Assembly (NCBI RefSeq): GCF_016863195.1
Contig: NZ_BOOK01000016.1
Location: 1 to 64,000 of the forward strand
Direction of reading: 5' to 3'
DNA from: Paraplanobispora takensis
GTDB lineage: Bacteria > Actinomycetota > Actinomycetes > Streptosporangiales > Streptosporangiaceae
DNA: 64,000 nucleotides
Made by a program: the position numbers and the translations under genes. Below are positions 26,522-35,179 of this stretch, piece after piece (the stretch's first letter is position 1; each line of letters begins with the position of its first letter). The notes beneath the pieces are model-generated. The model ran no database searches. It saw only the letters and a program-made list of their open reading frames with translations, and was not told the origin of the DNA.

Positions 26522-27262
26522 ATGTCACTGCGTTTCCATGAGATCGCCGAGAGCGGTCATCGCATCCTCAACCCGTTCACCGACGACAAGCTCGCCCTGC
26601 TCGGTGAGGTCGCCCGCCTCCGGTCCGGCATGCGGCTGCTCGACCTGGGCTGCGGTAAGGGGGAGATGCTCTGCCAGTGGTCGCGGGCCCACGGGATCGA
26701 GGGGGTCGGGATCGACATCAGCGAGGTCTTCCTCGACGGCGCCAGGGCCAGGGCCGCGGAGCTCGGGGTGAGCGGGCGGGTGCGCTTCGAGCACGGGGAC
26801 GCCGGCGCCCACCGCGCCGAGCCGGGCTCCTTCGACGTGGTGTCCTGCCTCGGGGTGACGTGGATCGGCGGCGGCCTGGAGGGCACCGTCAAGCTGATGC
26901 TCCCCGCGCTCAAGGACGACGGGATCCTCCTCGTCGGCGAGCCGTACTGGATCTCCGAGCCCCCGGCGCAGGCCCACGAGGCCTTCGGCTTCGCGCCGGA
27001 GGAGTTCGTCTCGCTGGCCGGGACCTTCGACCGGTTCGAGGCGACCGGGACCGAGGTGCTGGAGATGGTCCTGGCCGACCGGGACAGCTGGGACCGCTAC
27101 GCCGCCAGCCAGTGGTGGACCCTGAGCGACTGGCTGCGCGCCAACCCCGGCGATCCCGACGTCGCGGAGGTCCGCGCGTTCCTGGAGAGCTCGCGCCGCT
27201 TCCACGTGGAGTACGGCAGGCGGTATCTCGGCTGGGGCGTCTTCGTGGTGCGCCGTCGTTGA
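26522..27262 (+). CDS. SAM-dependent methyltransferase
   Basis: 246 residues from ATG 26522 (ATG 26513 adds three residues but lies only 2 bp after GGGGGA). Class I fold: motif I LLDLGCGKGEML, motif II acidic IDISEVFL, GDAGAH, and motif IV FDVVSCLGVTWIGG. The opening SLRFHEIAESGHRILNPF places it with a common actinomycete small-molecule methyltransferase group. Substrate unknown. The next promoter (TTGACG) overlaps its stop codon. Confidence 0.85.
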   Translation: MSLRFHEIAESGHRILNPFTDDKLALLGEVARLRSGMRLLDLGCGKGEMLCQWSRAHGIEGVGIDISEVFLDGARARAAELGVSGRVRFEHGDAGAHRAEPGSFDVVSCLGVTWIGGGLEGTVKLMLPALKDDGILLVGEPYWISEPPAQAHEAFGFAPEEFVSLAGTFDRFEATGTEVLEMVLADRDSWDRYAASQWWTLSDWLRANPGDPDVAEVRAFLESSRRFHVEYGRRYLGWGVFVVRRR

Positions 27263-27292
27263 CGGTTACCGGCGGCTAGAAATATGTTCTAG
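27259..27292 (+). promoter_or_regulatory. Sigma-70-like promoter overlapped by CTAGAA inverted repeat
   Basis: TTGACG (27259-27264) and TATGTT (27283-27288) are 18 bp apart. CTAGAA (27276-27281) and TTCTAG (27287-27292) form a perfect inverted repeat across the -10 box, so a repressor bound there would block the gene at 27333. Confidence 0.55.
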
Positions 27293-27332
27293 AAAGCCAT
27301 TCTGGAACGACCGCCGACCTCCCGGAGGCATC

Positions 27333-28166
27333 ATGACCGACGTCCAGCTCGCCAGGCAGGCCTGGCGCCGTCTGGAGCCCGTCCACGGGATGATCTACTT
27401 CGTTCCCGAGGCCACCGAGCGCTACGCCGCGCTGGGCCTCGACGTCCACGCGGGATACTTCGCCTCCCGCTCGGCGGCGTTCGGCACCGCCTCGCCGGAG
27501 CTGGTCATCGCGACCTTCTACAACTTCTGCCCCGCACTCGTACGGCGGGCGCTGCCGGCCGCCTGGGAGGTCGTGACCCCCGACAAGATCCTCCAGGCGC
27601 GCTACGACGCCGCCGGCGCGGCGCTGCGCCGGGGCGGGATCCACGAGGTGCCCGGCCTGGCCGAGACGGCCGCGCTGGCCCGCCGGGCGGCCGAGCGCGC
27701 CTGCGAACGCCCTCAGGGCCGCCCGCTGTTCGCGGCGCACGCCGCGCTGCCCTGGCCCGACGACCCGCTGCTGGAGCTGTGGCACGCCCAGACCCTGCTG
27801 CGCGAGTTCCGGGGCGACGGCCATATCGCGACCCTGCTCGCCGAGGGGGTCGGGCCGCTGGAGGCGCTGGTCCTGCACGGCGCGTCCGGGGGCGTGCCGA
27901 CGGGCTTCCTGAAGTTCAGCCGGGCCTGGCCGGAGGAGGAGTGGGCGGCGGCCGAGGAGGCGCTGCGCGGGCGCGGACTGATGGCCGGTGACGAGCTCAC
28001 CGAGCAGGGGCGGGTGCTGCGGCAGCGCATCGAGGACCGCACCGACGAGCTGTCCCTGCCCGCCTACGCCGCGCTCGAAGACGAGGAGCTCGCCCGCCTG
28101 GCCGAGCTGGCCCGGCCCTTCGGCCGCGCCGTGGTCGGCGCGGGCCTGCTGAACATCGGCGGCTGA
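27333..28166 (+). CDS. SCO6745 family protein (MarR-like HTH-containing)
   Basis: 277 residues from ATG 27333 with GGAGG upstream. The opening ARQAWRRLEPVHGMIYFVPEA and the FGTASPELVIATFYNF motif are typical of the actinomycete SCO6745 family; a winged-helix-like stretch (WAAAEEALRGRGLMAGDELTE) lies near residue 200. Role unknown. It has its own promoter with an overlapping inverted repeat. Confidence 0.7.
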   Translation: MTDVQLARQAWRRLEPVHGMIYFVPEATERYAALGLDVHAGYFASRSAAFGTASPELVIATFYNFCPALVRRALPAAWEVVTPDKILQARYDAAGAALRRGGIHEVPGLAETAALARRAAERACERPQGRPLFAAHAALPWPDDPLLELWHAQTLLREFRGDGHIATLLAEGVGPLEALVLHGASGGVPTGFLKFSRAWPEEEWAAAEEALRGRGLMAGDELTEQGRVLRQRIEDRTDELSLPAYAALEDEELARLAELARPFGRAVVGAGLLNIGG

Positions 28167-28210
28167 CCCCGCCCGGTTCGTCGGAGTCCGGCGCCCTCAC
28201 GCGGGGCGCC

Positions 28211-28305
28211 GGGCCGGTCCTTCCCCCTCGGGCCGGTTCTTCTCCGCCGGACCGGCCCCTCCCCGTCGGGCCGGCCCTTCGCGGCCGGGTCAGTTCTTCG
28301 CGGTC
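28211..28305. repeat. Five 19-bp tandem repeats ending in the serpin stop region
   Basis: Units at 28211, 28230, 28249, 28268 and 28287, e.g. GGGCCGGTCCTTCCCCCTC and GGGCCGGCCCTTCGCGGCC. The fifth unit contains the serpin stop codon (28290-28292) and last codons, so the array looks copied outward from the gene end. Confidence 0.8.
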
Positions 28306-29552
28306 GGGTCGGCGACCTGGCCGAGGAAGAGCGGGACCCGCGTCGGCAGGTGGACGATCGCGAAGGCGAACGGCCGGTCGGCGCGGACCTCGACCTCGGC
28401 GGGCGGCGGGGCCGAGACGGCGAAGGCCAGGCCGGTCACCGCGGCGGCCTCGGTGCCCCACTCGTCCACGGTCACGTTCGCCCGGTGGACCGCCTGCTGC
28501 AGGAAGAGCCCGTCGGCGATGCCGGAGTAACCGGTGCTCTTGAGCCCGAGGCCCGCCAGCGACTCGGCCAGGTCCAGCCCGGTGGAGAAGTCCCAGCGGG
28601 GCATGACGACCCGCACTCTGGTCTTCTTCAGCCCTTCGGCCGTCTGGGTGAGCGCCCCGGGGGCGAGCCGGTCGCCGGGGGAGCCGCCCGCCTCCGGCAG
28701 CAGGATCCACATGGCCAGCTCGCTCTCGGCGTAGGGCAGCTCGACGGCCTGCCAGCCCGGCCCGCTCGCGTAGCGGAACTCGTTCTCCTGCCGCATCAGG
28801 GCCGTGCGCACCACCGTGCCGTCGGCCCGGGTGAAGCTCCCGTCCTCCTGCGGCGGGTCGGTGAACGGCAGGGCCCAGTCGGCCTTGAGATAGAGGGCGT
28901 TGGCGATGACCAGCTTCGTGCGCGGGTCGAGCCGGTCGAACACCCGCTTGATCCGGCCCGCGGTCTGCTCATCGGCCCAGGCGTTGATCGCATCGGCGGC
29001 GTCCCCGGTGAAGTCCACCTGGCGCGCGCCCGTGCCGTACTTGGCGGCGAGCGTGCGCAGGAACTCCGGTTTGACCGCCAGCCCGTCCTGGACGAACAGG
29101 CCGCCCGCGAGGCCGACCACCGGCGGCTGCGGCCGGTCGTCCGGGTCCTGCGCGTCCCGCACCGCGTCCCGGTCGGGGACCGGCGGCGGCCCCTCGGTCG
29201 TGGTGATGACGCGGGAGAGCGTGTTGAACGCCGAGTGCGGTCCCTCGGACGGGAAGCCGAAGACCTCGTCCAGCTCGGCCCCGGTCGCCGGGTCCGCGCC
29301 GGCCCTGGCCATGCCGTACGCGTAGGCGATGCTCAGCGGGGACAGCACCGTGTTGGTCCCTGGCTCGGCGACCGCGCCGAACAGCCTGTGGCCGAAGGCG
29401 GCCAGGGCGGGCTGGAGGTTCCTGACCGGAGCCCCCGCCGGGGTCTCCCGCTCGACCCCCTCGGCGGTGATCACGCGGGGTCCGGATACGCCGCCGCACG
29501 CGGCGAGGGCGGCGACGGCCAGCAGGCCGAGAGCGAACGCGCGACGAGTCAT
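28290..29552 (-). CDS. Serpin family protease inhibitor, lipoprotein
   Basis: 420 residues from ATG 29552 (TTG 29561 possible). The signal ends in the lipobox LAAC (Cys about 18), so the protein is anchored outside the membrane. Serpin features: NTVLSPLSIAYAYGMARAGA, LYLKADWALPF, the hinge GTEAAAVTG and the closing DRPFAFAIVHLPTRVPLFLGQV. Counting from the hinge Gly as P15 puts P1-P1' near Ser-Ala in AFAVSAPP, suggesting an elastase- or subtilisin-like target protease. Bacterial serpins are uncommon but known in actinomycetes. Confidence 0.9.
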   Translation of the reverse strand: MTRRAFALGLLAVAALAACGGVSGPRVITAEGVERETPAGAPVRNLQPALAAFGHRLFGAVAEPGTNTVLSPLSIAYAYGMARAGADPATGAELDEVFGFPSEGPHSAFNTLSRVITTTEGPPPVPDRDAVRDAQDPDDRPQPPVVGLAGGLFVQDGLAVKPEFLRTLAAKYGTGARQVDFTGDAADAINAWADEQTAGRIKRVFDRLDPRTKLVIANALYLKADWALPFTDPPQEDGSFTRADGTVVRTALMRQENEFRYASGPGWQAVELPYAESELAMWILLPEAGGSPGDRLAPGALTQTAEGLKKTRVRVVMPRWDFSTGLDLAESLAGLGLKSTGYSGIADGLFLQQAVHRANVTVDEWGTEAAAVTGLAFAVSAPPPAEVEVRADRPFAFAIVHLPTRVPLFLGQVADPTAKN

Positions 29553-29594
29553 GCCCTTCAAACGTCCGCCGGCGCCGTACGGTTCACCGGCCGC

Positions 29595-30149
29595 TCAGAT
29601 CGCGTACCCGGCGAAGACGGGGAAGGGCAGCAGGGCCCGTACCAGCGTGCGCCGCATCGGCCGCCCGGGGAAGCGCTCCTGTACGGCCGCCGCCAGCGTC
29701 CGGGTGGAGACGAATCGGAAGTCGTAGATCCACAGCTCGGCACCCGGCTTCAGCACCCGGGCGAACTCGGCCACGGCCCGGTCCACCCGGTCCCAGTGGT
29801 GCATGCTCAGCGTCGAGACGACGAGGTCGAAGCCGCCGTCGGGGTGGGGCAGGTCGGCGACGTCGGCCACCTCCAGGGAGATCCGGTCCTGCAGGGAGGC
29901 CTCGCGCACGTGGCGGCGGCCGATCCCGATCATGTCCTCCGACAGGTCCACGCCGCTCAGCCGCAGGTCGGGGCGGATCCGGGCGAGCTGCAGGAGCAGG
30001 TGACCCGAGCCGGTCCCGGCGTCGAGGACCGCGCCGCCCCGCGGCACCGCCCCGGCGACGTCGCGGCAGATCCGGCGGAACAGGCCGCGGTTGAGCCGGG
30101 CGGCCCGCCGGTCGTACCGCTCGCCGCTGCGGCCTTCGAAGTAAGACAT
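29595..30149 (-). CDS. Class I SAM-dependent methyltransferase
   Basis: 184 residues from ATG 30149. Motif I VLDAGTGSGHLLLQLA, acidic VDLSEDMI, and FDLVVSTLSMHHW identify a UbiE-like methyltransferase. It is divergent from a MerR regulator at 30208; the 58-bp gap carries the MerR-type promoter, so it is the probable regulated partner. Substrate unknown. Confidence 0.85.
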   Translation of the reverse strand: MSYFEGRSGERYDRRAARLNRGLFRRICRDVAGAVPRGGAVLDAGTGSGHLLLQLARIRPDLRLSGVDLSEDMIGIGRRHVREASLQDRISLEVADVADLPHPDGGFDLVVSTLSMHHWDRVDRAVAEFARVLKPGAELWIYDFRFVSTRTLAAAVQERFPGRPMRRTLVRALLPFPVFAGYAI

Positions 30150-30171
30150 CCCGATCGTTTCCTCTCTCGGA

Positions 30172-30203
30172 TTGACTCTCGGCCTCACTGTGCAAGTTAA
30201 TGT
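30172..30203 (+). promoter_or_regulatory. MerR-type promoter with 19-20-bp spacer
   Basis: TTGACT (30172-30177) and TTAATG/TAATGT (from 30197/30198) are 19 or 20 bp apart. The predicted transcript begins at or next to ATG 30208, and no ribosome site is present, so the MerR mRNA is probably leaderless. Confidence 0.55.
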
Positions 30204-30207
30204 CAAC

Positions 30208-30612
30208 ATGAAGTCAACCACCGGAGAGCGGCTCTCCATCGGGGAGCTGGCCGGCCGTCACGGCCTGGCCACGCACGTCCTGCGCCACTGGGAGGCGATG
30301 GGCCTGCTCAGCCCGGCCCGCCAGGCCGGCGGGCAGCGCCGCTACGGACCGGAGGACGAGGCCAGGGTCGCGCTGATCGTGCGGGCGAAGGAGGCCGGAG
30401 CCTCGCTGGAGCAGATCCGCCTGCTGGTGACCGCGGGCGACGGGGCGCGCAGGCGCGAGATCCTCATCGAGCACCTGGCCGTGCTGGCCCGGCGGATGGA
30501 ACGGCTCCGCGCGTCGGCGGAGCTGATCGAGCACGTCCTGGAGTGCCCGGAGGAGGACTTCTTCACCTGCCCGCGGTTCCAGCGGTTGCTGGCCGGAGAG
30601 GGCGAGGGCTAA
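30208..30612 (+). CDS. Small MerR family regulator
   Basis: 134 residues from ATG 30208. The MerR HTH occupies residues 9-75 (LSIGELAGRHGLATHVLRHWE, then QRRYGPEDEARV), followed by a helical dimerisation region and a short tail with a single CPEEDFFTCP cysteine pair. No separate effector domain. Divergent from the methyltransferase at 29595. Its stop codon overlaps that of the convergent TetR gene by two bases. Confidence 0.88.
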   Translation: MKSTTGERLSIGELAGRHGLATHVLRHWEAMGLLSPARQAGGQRRYGPEDEARVALIVRAKEAGASLEQIRLLVTAGDGARRREILIEHLAVLARRMERLRASAELIEHVLECPEEDFFTCPRFQRLLAGEGEG

Positions 30613-31415
30613 CGCGCCTCGCGCCCGGCGGTCACGTAGGCCTCGATGCCGTCCAGCACCCGCTGCAGGCCGAACTCGAAGCCGTCGTCGCCGGCGGACG
30701 GGTCCGCGCCGCTCACGTCGGCGAACACGCCCGCGTCGGCGACGCGCCGGAGCGTCGTGAAGCGCGCGTCGTCCAGCAGGCGCGTCATGAACGGCTCCTG
30801 CGCCTGCCAGAACTGCTCGTCGCTGACGCCGGTCTGCTTCGCGGCCTGGCCGGCCTCCACGATGATGCGGGCGGTGCCGGTCACGTAGCCGTCGACGAGG
30901 GTGATCATCTTCATCATCTCGAACTCGTCCAGGCCGATGCCGTCGAGCACGCGCAGGGCGATCTCCAGGCCCTTGATCGAGCTGGGGCCCAGCACCGGCC
31001 GCGCCTGGGAGACCTGCAGGATCCACGGGTGGCGCAGGTGCAGCGCCCACGACCCCCGGGCGATCTCCTCCAGCCCGGCCCGCCAGCCCTTCCCCCGCAG
31101 GGCCTCGGCCTCCTGCTCGGGGGTCCTGCCCGGTTCGAGGCCCTCGCCGTACGCCGCGTCGAGCATGAGGTCGACGAGCTCGTTCTTGCCCGGCACGTAG
31201 CGGTAGAGCGACATGGTGCCGACGCCCAGCTCGGTGGCGATGCGGCGCATCGACAGCGCGGCCAGCCCCTCCGAGTCGGCGACCCGGATCGCGGCCTCGA
31301 CGATCCGCTCCACGCTGAGGCCGGGCCTGGGGCCGCGCGTGGGTTTCTCCCTGCCGCCCCACATCACCTTGAGGCTGAACGTCAGGTCGCCGCCACCGCT
31401 GTATTCCGTCGACAT
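30609..31415 (-). CDS. TetR family regulator of the adjacent DrrAB-type exporter
   Basis: 268 residues from ATG 31415. The HTH lies at about residues 32-80 (IVEAAIRVADSEGLAALSMRR, IATELGVGTMSLYRYV), with a TetR_C_1-type ligand domain after it. It is divergent from the ABC exporter at 31488, with TGCGTA-N5-TACGCA in the 72-bp gap. This is the standard arrangement of a drug-sensing repressor and its efflux pump. Confidence 0.9.
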   Translation of the reverse strand: MSTEYSGGGDLTFSLKVMWGGREKPTRGPRPGLSVERIVEAAIRVADSEGLAALSMRRIATELGVGTMSLYRYVPGKNELVDLMLDAAYGEGLEPGRTPEQEAEALRGKGWRAGLEEIARGSWALHLRHPWILQVSQARPVLGPSSIKGLEIALRVLDGIGLDEFEMMKMITLVDGYVTGTARIIVEAGQAAKQTGVSDEQFWQAQEPFMTRLLDDARFTTLRRVADAGVFADVSGADPSAGDDGFEFGLQRVLDGIEAYVTAGREAR

Positions 31416-31434
31416 ATTGCGTTCATCATAAAAC

Positions 31435-31451
31435 TGCGTAGTCTGTACGCA
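31435..31451. promoter_or_regulatory. Probable TetR operator TGCGTA-N5-TACGCA
   Basis: Perfect 6-bp arms 20 bp from the TetR start and 37 bp before the ABC ATPase start; followed by TTCGTACACCGTAC, a looser repetition of GTAC. Confidence 0.55.
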
Positions 31452-31487
31452 TAACTTCGTACACCGTACCCAGTAAGGGGGTCACAG

Positions 31488-32453
31488 GTGACTCCGAACG
31501 GATCGGCGATCGTCGCCGAGGGACTTCGGAAGCAATACCGGCAGACCAGGGCACTGGACGGGTTCGACCTGACCGTCCGCGAGGGCGCGGTCTGCGGGCT
31601 GCTCGGCCCCAACGGGGCCGGCAAGACCACGGCGGTGCGGATCCTGTCCACGCTGCTGGAGTTCGACGGGGGCCGCGCCGAGGTCGCCGGGTTCGACGTC
31701 GTACGACAGGCGGCCGAGGTGCGATACCGGATCGGGGTGACCGGGCAGAGCCCGGCGGTCGACGAGATCCTCAGCGGCCGGCAGAACCTGGAGATGTTCG
31801 GGCGGCTCTACCACCTCGGCGGGACCGAGGCCCGCCGTCGCGCGGACGCGCTGCTGGAGCGGTTCGGGCTGGCCGACACCGGCGGGAAGTCGGTCAAGCA
31901 CTACTCCGGCGGCATGCGCCGCAGGCTCGACCTGGCGGCCGGCCTGATCATGGCGCCGCAGGTGCTCTTCCTCGACGAGCCGACCACGGGCCTGGACCCG
32001 CGCGGCCGCATCGAGGTCTGGGAGGCGATCCGCTCGCTGGTCGAAGGGGGCACCACGGTGCTGCTGACCACCCAGTACCTGGAGGAGGTCGACCGGCTCG
32101 CCGACCAGGTCGCGGTGATCGAGAACGGCCGGGTCATCGCCGAAGGGCCGCCGGAGCGGCTCAAATCCATGATCGGAGGCGACCAGCTGGACGTGGTGGT
32201 CGCCGACGGCGGCGAGCTGGCCGCGGCCACCGCGATCGTCGCGCGCGTCTGCGGGGCCGAGCCCGACGTCGGGCACGACACCCGCAGGGTCAGCGCCCCG
32301 GTACGGCACCGCGTCGCCACGCTCACCGAGGCGGTCCGCGCCCTCGACGACGCCGGCGTCGCGGTGGAGGACATCGCCCTGCGGCGGCCGACCCTGGACG
32401 AGGTGTTCATGCGGCTGACCGGGCACCGGGCCGAACAGGAGGAGAGCGCATGA
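31488..32453 (+). CDS. Daunorubicin-resistance (DrrA-type) ABC transporter ATPase
   Basis: 321 residues from GTG 31488. Walker A GPNGAGKTT, Q-loop VTGQSPAVD, signature YSGGMRRRLDLA, Walker B VLFLDEPTTGLDP and H-loop region LLTTQYLEEVD (Gln-Tyr where many ATPases have His). The C-terminal 80 residues are the DrrA-type extension. Translated together with the permease by ATGA overlap. Together they form a drug or lipid exporter controlled by the TetR gene upstream. Confidence 0.92.
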   Translation: MTPNGSAIVAEGLRKQYRQTRALDGFDLTVREGAVCGLLGPNGAGKTTAVRILSTLLEFDGGRAEVAGFDVVRQAAEVRYRIGVTGQSPAVDEILSGRQNLEMFGRLYHLGGTEARRRADALLERFGLADTGGKSVKHYSGGMRRRLDLAAGLIMAPQVLFLDEPTTGLDPRGRIEVWEAIRSLVEGGTTVLLTTQYLEEVDRLADQVAVIENGRVIAEGPPERLKSMIGGDQLDVVVADGGELAAATAIVARVCGAEPDVGHDTRRVSAPVRHRVATLTEAVRALDDAGVAVEDIALRRPTLDEVFMRLTGHRAEQEESA

Positions 32454-33325
32454 CGTCGACCACCTCGTCCCGGACGACGGCCGCCGGGGGACCGCCCGGC
32501 GGCCCGCCGCCGGGGACGCTCCCGATCTCCCTGCCGGCGCGGGCCCGATGGGCGGTCTCCGACAGCTGGACCGTCACCCGCCGCTATCTGATCCACTGGG
32601 TGCGCGAGCCCTCCTACATCGTGTGGGGGCTGATGTACCCGATGGTCTCGGTGCTGCTGTTCGGCTACGTGTTCGGCAGCGCCATGGTCGTTCCGGGCGG
32701 CGGGGACTACCGGGAGTTCCTGCTGCCGGGCATGTTCGGCATGACCATGATGTTCGGCATCGGCAACACGATGATGGGCGTCACCACCGACGCCGCCAAG
32801 GGCATCGCCGACCGGTTCCGGGCGATGCCGATGGCCCGGTCGGGGGTGGTGGTCGGGCGGAGCGCGGCCGACATGCTCAACTCCGTCATGGACCTCGTCG
32901 TGCTGGTCGGCTGCGGCCTCGTCGTGGGCTGGCGGGCGCACGGGAGCCCGGCGGAGACGCTGGCCGGGATCGGCCTGCTGCTGTTGCTCAGGTTCGCGTT
33001 CATCTGGGTCGGCATATACATGGGGTTGATCGCCAAGAGCCCGGAGACGGCGGGCAACCTCTACGCGCTGCTGTTCCCGCTGACGATGATCTCCAACGCC
33101 TTCGTGGCGCCGGAGATGATGCCGGGCTGGCTGGGCACCGTCGCCGCGTGGAACCCGCTGTCCTCCACGGTGGCGGCGATCCGCGAGCTGTTCGGCAACC
33201 CCGGGCTGGGCGGCGACTCCTGGATCGCCCAGAACGCGATGCTCATGGCCGTGGTCTGGCCCCTGGTGATCGTCGCGGTGTTCCTGCCGCTCTCCGTGCG
33301 CCGCTACCGCCTGGCGCGGCGCTGA
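32450..33325 (+). CDS. ABC-2 type exporter permease (DrrB-type)
   Basis: 291 residues, start overlapping the ATPase stop (ATGA). Six membrane segments with the N-terminal amphipathic region SWTVTRRYLIHWVREPSYI, then GMTMMFGIGNTM and the conserved NAFVAPEMMPGWLGTVAAWNP near the end (NPLS-type motif), all typical of DrrB/ABC2 membrane proteins. Partner of the ATPase at 31488. Confidence 0.92.
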   Translation: MTSTTSSRTTAAGGPPGGPPPGTLPISLPARARWAVSDSWTVTRRYLIHWVREPSYIVWGLMYPMVSVLLFGYVFGSAMVVPGGGDYREFLLPGMFGMTMMFGIGNTMMGVTTDAAKGIADRFRAMPMARSGVVVGRSAADMLNSVMDLVVLVGCGLVVGWRAHGSPAETLAGIGLLLLLRFAFIWVGIYMGLIAKSPETAGNLYALLFPLTMISNAFVAPEMMPGWLGTVAAWNPLSSTVAAIRELFGNPGLGGDSWIAQNAMLMAVVWPLVIVAVFLPLSVRRYRLARR

Positions 33326-33430
33326 CCGGACCGCCCGGTGCGGCGCTGACCGGCGGCGACTCCCGGCCCGCCCCGACTATCACGCCGATCGGCGGGTAGC
33401 TGGTGGCGGGCACGAGGAGAGGTGGAGTGC

Positions 33431-35065
33431 ATGGGGATCAGGGGCAGGTTCGGGTCGCGGGCGGGGCGGCTGCGCGCCAAGGCCCGCCAGGTGTTCGGCT
33501 GGCGCGAGCTGCGGCCCGGGCAGCTGGAGGCCATGACCCACCTGATGAAGGGCGGGGACGCCCTGGTGGTCATGCCGACCGGGGCCGGGAAGTCGGCCGT
33601 CTACCAGGTTCCCGCCCTGCTGCTCGACGGTCCGACGGTGGTCGTCTCGCCGCTCATCGCCCTGCAGCGCGACCAGGTCGCGGGACTGGCGGAGGCCGAC
33701 GCGGGCGGCGCGGTGGCGATCAACTCCGCGCAGTCCGGCGGGAAGGACCTGCTGGAGGGGGTGCGGACGGGCCGTACCGAGTTCGTGTTCCTGGCCCCCG
33801 AGCAGCTGACCAAGCCCGAGACGGTGGAGCGGCTGCGCGCCGCCCGCCCCTCGCTGATCGCCATCGACGAGGCGCACTGCGTGTCGGCCTGGGGCCACGA
33901 CTTCCGCCCCGACTATCTGCGGCTCGGCCAGGTCATCGAACGGCTGGGCCACCCGCCGGTGGTGGCGCTGACCGCCACGGCGACCCCGGCGGTGCGCGAG
34001 GAGATCGTCGCCGCCCTGGGACTGCGGGACGTCCGGCAGGTCGTGCGCGGGTTCGACCGGCCCAACCTGGAGCTCGCGGTCCGCCGCTTCGTCTCCGACG
34101 ACGACCTGCGGCGGGAGCTGGTGCGCGAGGCCGCCGGCCGGTCCGGGGTGGGCCTGGTCTACGTCGCCACCCGCCGGGCCACCGAGGAGTACGCCGCCGA
34201 GCTGCGCGAGGCGGGCCGCCGGGCGGAGCCGTACCACGCGGGGATGAAGGCGGCCGACCGCCACCGCGTCCACGAGATGTTCCGCGACGGCGGGCTGGAC
34301 GTCGTCGTGGCGACCTCGGCGTTCGGCATGGGCATCGACAAGCCCGACGTGCGCTTCGTCCTGCACGCCGCGCCGCCGGAGTCGCCGGACTCCTACTACC
34401 AGGAGATCGGCCGGGCCGGCAGGGACGGGGACCCGGCCGCCGCGGTGCTGTTCTACCGGCCCGAGGACCTGGGACTGCGCCGCTTCTTCGCCGCGGGACG
34501 GGCCGACGAGGAGCTGACGCTGCGGATCGCGACGCTGGTCGGCGAGCACGGCGGCACCGTCCCCGTCCGGGAGCTGCGCGAGCTGCTCGACGTCAGCGCC
34601 ACCCGCCTGACCCGCGCGGTCAACCTCCTGGAACGCGCGGGCGCCCTCGAGGTCACCGCCAAGGGCGACCTGCGCCGGCCCGCAGGCGGGCCCGGCCCCG
34701 AGCGCGCCGTCGAGCGGGCCGTGGAGCTGGACGAGACCCGCCGCCGCATCGACGAGTCGCGCATCGAGATGATGCGCGCCTACGCCGAGACCACCGGGTG
34801 CCGGCGCCGCTTCCTGCTGGAGTACTTCGGCGAGCCGTACGAGCGGCTCTGCGGCACCTGCGACACCTGCCGGGCGGGCGAGGCCGAGGCGCCCGAGAGC
34901 GCGGGCCCCTTCGAGATGCACGCCCGGGTACGGCACAGCGCCTGGGGGCCGGGGACGGTGATGAGCCGGGAGTTCGACCGCGTCACGGTGCTGTTCGACG
35001 AGGTCGGCTACAAGACGCTCCTGCTGGAGGCCGTCGAGCGCGAGAACCTGCTGGTGGCCGGCTGA
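33431..35065 (+). CDS. RecQ family ATP-dependent DNA helicase
   Basis: 544 residues; ATG 33431 preferred to GTG 33422. Helicase motifs: I MPTGAGKSAVYQ, Ia SPLIALQRDQV, II IDEAHCVSAWGHDFRP, III ALTATATP, V VVATSAFGMGIDKPDVRFV and VI YYQEIGRAGRDG. A zinc-binding region with four cysteines (C-x(17-20)-C-G-T-C-D-T-C) follows, but the HRDC domain is replaced by a C-terminal beta domain (VRHSAWGPGTVMSREFDRV). It unwinds 3'-overhang DNA in repair. Shorter and more divergent than core RecQ, like the second RecQ of many actinomycetes. Confidence 0.9.
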   Translation: MGIRGRFGSRAGRLRAKARQVFGWRELRPGQLEAMTHLMKGGDALVVMPTGAGKSAVYQVPALLLDGPTVVVSPLIALQRDQVAGLAEADAGGAVAINSAQSGGKDLLEGVRTGRTEFVFLAPEQLTKPETVERLRAARPSLIAIDEAHCVSAWGHDFRPDYLRLGQVIERLGHPPVVALTATATPAVREEIVAALGLRDVRQVVRGFDRPNLELAVRRFVSDDDLRRELVREAAGRSGVGLVYVATRRATEEYAAELREAGRRAEPYHAGMKAADRHRVHEMFRDGGLDVVVATSAFGMGIDKPDVRFVLHAAPPESPDSYYQEIGRAGRDGDPAAAVLFYRPEDLGLRRFFAAGRADEELTLRIATLVGEHGGTVPVRELRELLDVSATRLTRAVNLLERAGALEVTAKGDLRRPAGGPGPERAVERAVELDETRRRIDESRIEMMRAYAETTGCRRRFLLEYFGEPYERLCGTCDTCRAGEAEAPESAGPFEMHARVRHSAWGPGTVMSREFDRVTVLFDEVGYKTLLLEAVERENLLVAG

Positions 35066-35075
35066 GCCCGCGCCG

Positions 35076-35153
35076 CCGTACGGCAGCCGCGGGGCCGTCT
35101 CGCCGTACGGCGCGCCGCGGGGCCGGCTCGCGGCACGGCGGCTGCGGGAACGG
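35076..35153. repeat. Imperfect tandem repeat, units of 27-28 bp
   Basis: CCGTACGGCAGCCGCGGGGC... at 35076-35102, the same with two changes at 35103-35130 and a weaker third unit from 35131, in the gap between the convergent RecQ and HD genes. Confidence 0.55.
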
Positions 35154-35179
35154 TCCGGCGGGCCGGGTGCCGGCCCGGG

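Noticed and set aside
30609-30612. Overlap of convergent MerR and TetR stop codons as a regulatory device
   Set aside because: A two-base overlap of stops is common in compact genomes and needs no special explanation.
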